Positions 63,821 through 64,000 of a DNA stretch of 64,000 bases are shown here, in pieces. The stretch comes from FEN-1219 sp964503125 (lineage in GTDB: Bacteria; Pseudomonadota; Gammaproteobacteria; Steroidobacterales; Rariloculaceae): NCBI GenBank assembly GCA_964503125.1, contig CAZCZE010000039.1, positions 62,001 to 126,000 on the forward strand, in the 5' to 3' direction. Under the pieces are notes generated by a model that worked only from the letters and a program-made list of their open reading frames with translations, was not told the DNA's origin and ran no database searches. Positions within the stretch are counted from its first letter, which is position 1. Each line of letters starts with the position of its first letter. The translations under genes and the position numbers were made by a program.

Positions 63821-64000
63821 CTAGCTGACCTTCATGCCCGGTTTGGCCCCGGAGTCGGGGCTCAGGAGAAAGATGCCGGGCTCGTCGCCGCTCGCCGCGA
63901 GCACCATGCCCTGCGAGACACCGAAGCGCATCTTGCGCGGCGCGAGATTGGCCACGAGCACGACGAGTCGGTCGGCGAGCGCCGCGGGTTCGTAGGAGCT
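63821..64000 (-). CDS. metG: Methionyl-tRNA synthetase, C-terminal end (partial)
   Basis: Only the last 59 codons are in the window. On the minus strand they read through VVLVANLAPRKMRFGVSQGM and GIFLLSPDSGAKPGMKVS, the C-terminal tRNA-binding (OB-fold) domain of MetG. The TAG (63823-63821) immediately precedes the rnfA ATG. The catalytic domain lies to the right, outside the window. Confidence 0.9.
   Translation of the reverse strand, partial: SSYEPAALADRLVVLVANLAPRKMRFGVSQGMVLAASGDEPGIFLLSPDSGAKPGMKVS

Overview
The window looks like chromosome of a free-living, GC-rich (roughly two thirds G+C) gammaproteobacterium. The reasons are the rnf operon ending in nth and flanked by metG, the homodimeric aceE-type pyruvate dehydrogenase, the murJ-ribF-ileS-lspA cluster, ispB divergent from rplU-rpmA-obgE, and a type IV minor-pilin cluster. 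I cannot name a genus; a lineage near Steroidobacterales, Nevskiales or Woeseiales would fit. About 60 protein genes and two tRNAs (Pro-CGG, Thr-CGT) are supported. There is no rRNA, no CRISPR array and no intact prophage.

Layout. 0-12 kb: tRNA-Pro, rsgA, cytochrome b561, a carotenoid-desaturase-like flavoprotein, an AI-2E family permease, rarA, a gamma-glutamyltransferase-like protein, a tandem pair of small membrane proteins, a sulfotransferase, a DUF1244 protein and ispB. 12-20.5 kb: a housekeeping block of rplU, rpmA, obgE, rpsT, murJ, ribF, ileS and lspA. Its ileS is of the long eukaryote-like IleS2 type and carries a swapped HIGH motif (GIHH). 20.5-28.2 kb: a minus-strand pilus operon (two FimT/GspH pilins, pilV, pilW, pilX, a small secreted protein, pilY1, pilE). 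Its PilY1 carries thrombospondin type-3 calcium repeats near the C terminus. 28.3-38.5 kb: a Fur/Irr-like regulator, tRNA-Thr and assorted metabolic genes (hydrolases, nitroreductase, TetR, PhoX-like protein, thiolase, proC, MaoC). 38.7-46.7 kb: a Pro-rich repeat protein, a DUF4382 lipoprotein, a GAF-PAS-PAS-GGDEF-EAL protein, nadC, a PuuD-like membrane protein, grxD and rnt. 46.7-54.6 kb: an M17 peptidase and the aceE-aceF-lpdA operon.

55.1-58.9 kb is clearly different. It has lower G+C and short, unrelated orphan genes all on the minus strand, separated by 105-126 bp imperfect palindromes that begin with RYYYAAC-like and end with GTTRRRY-like core sites. These are integron attC sites, so this is a cassette array with no integrase in the window (a CALIN-type array). 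It is inserted between lpdA and nth, and two of its cassettes encode NTF2-like proteins. This is the accessory region with the most unknown biology.

58.9-64 kb holds nth, rnfE, rnfG, rnfD, rnfC and rnfA, read leftward, then the 3' end of metG. rnfB, normally between rnfA and rnfC, is missing from this operon. Two further noncoding features stand out: a ~236 bp nested inverted repeat between ispB and rplU, and a tandem pair of REP-like units before obgE. They share the same hairpin and GCAGGAGC-loop design and so define a small repeat family in this genome.
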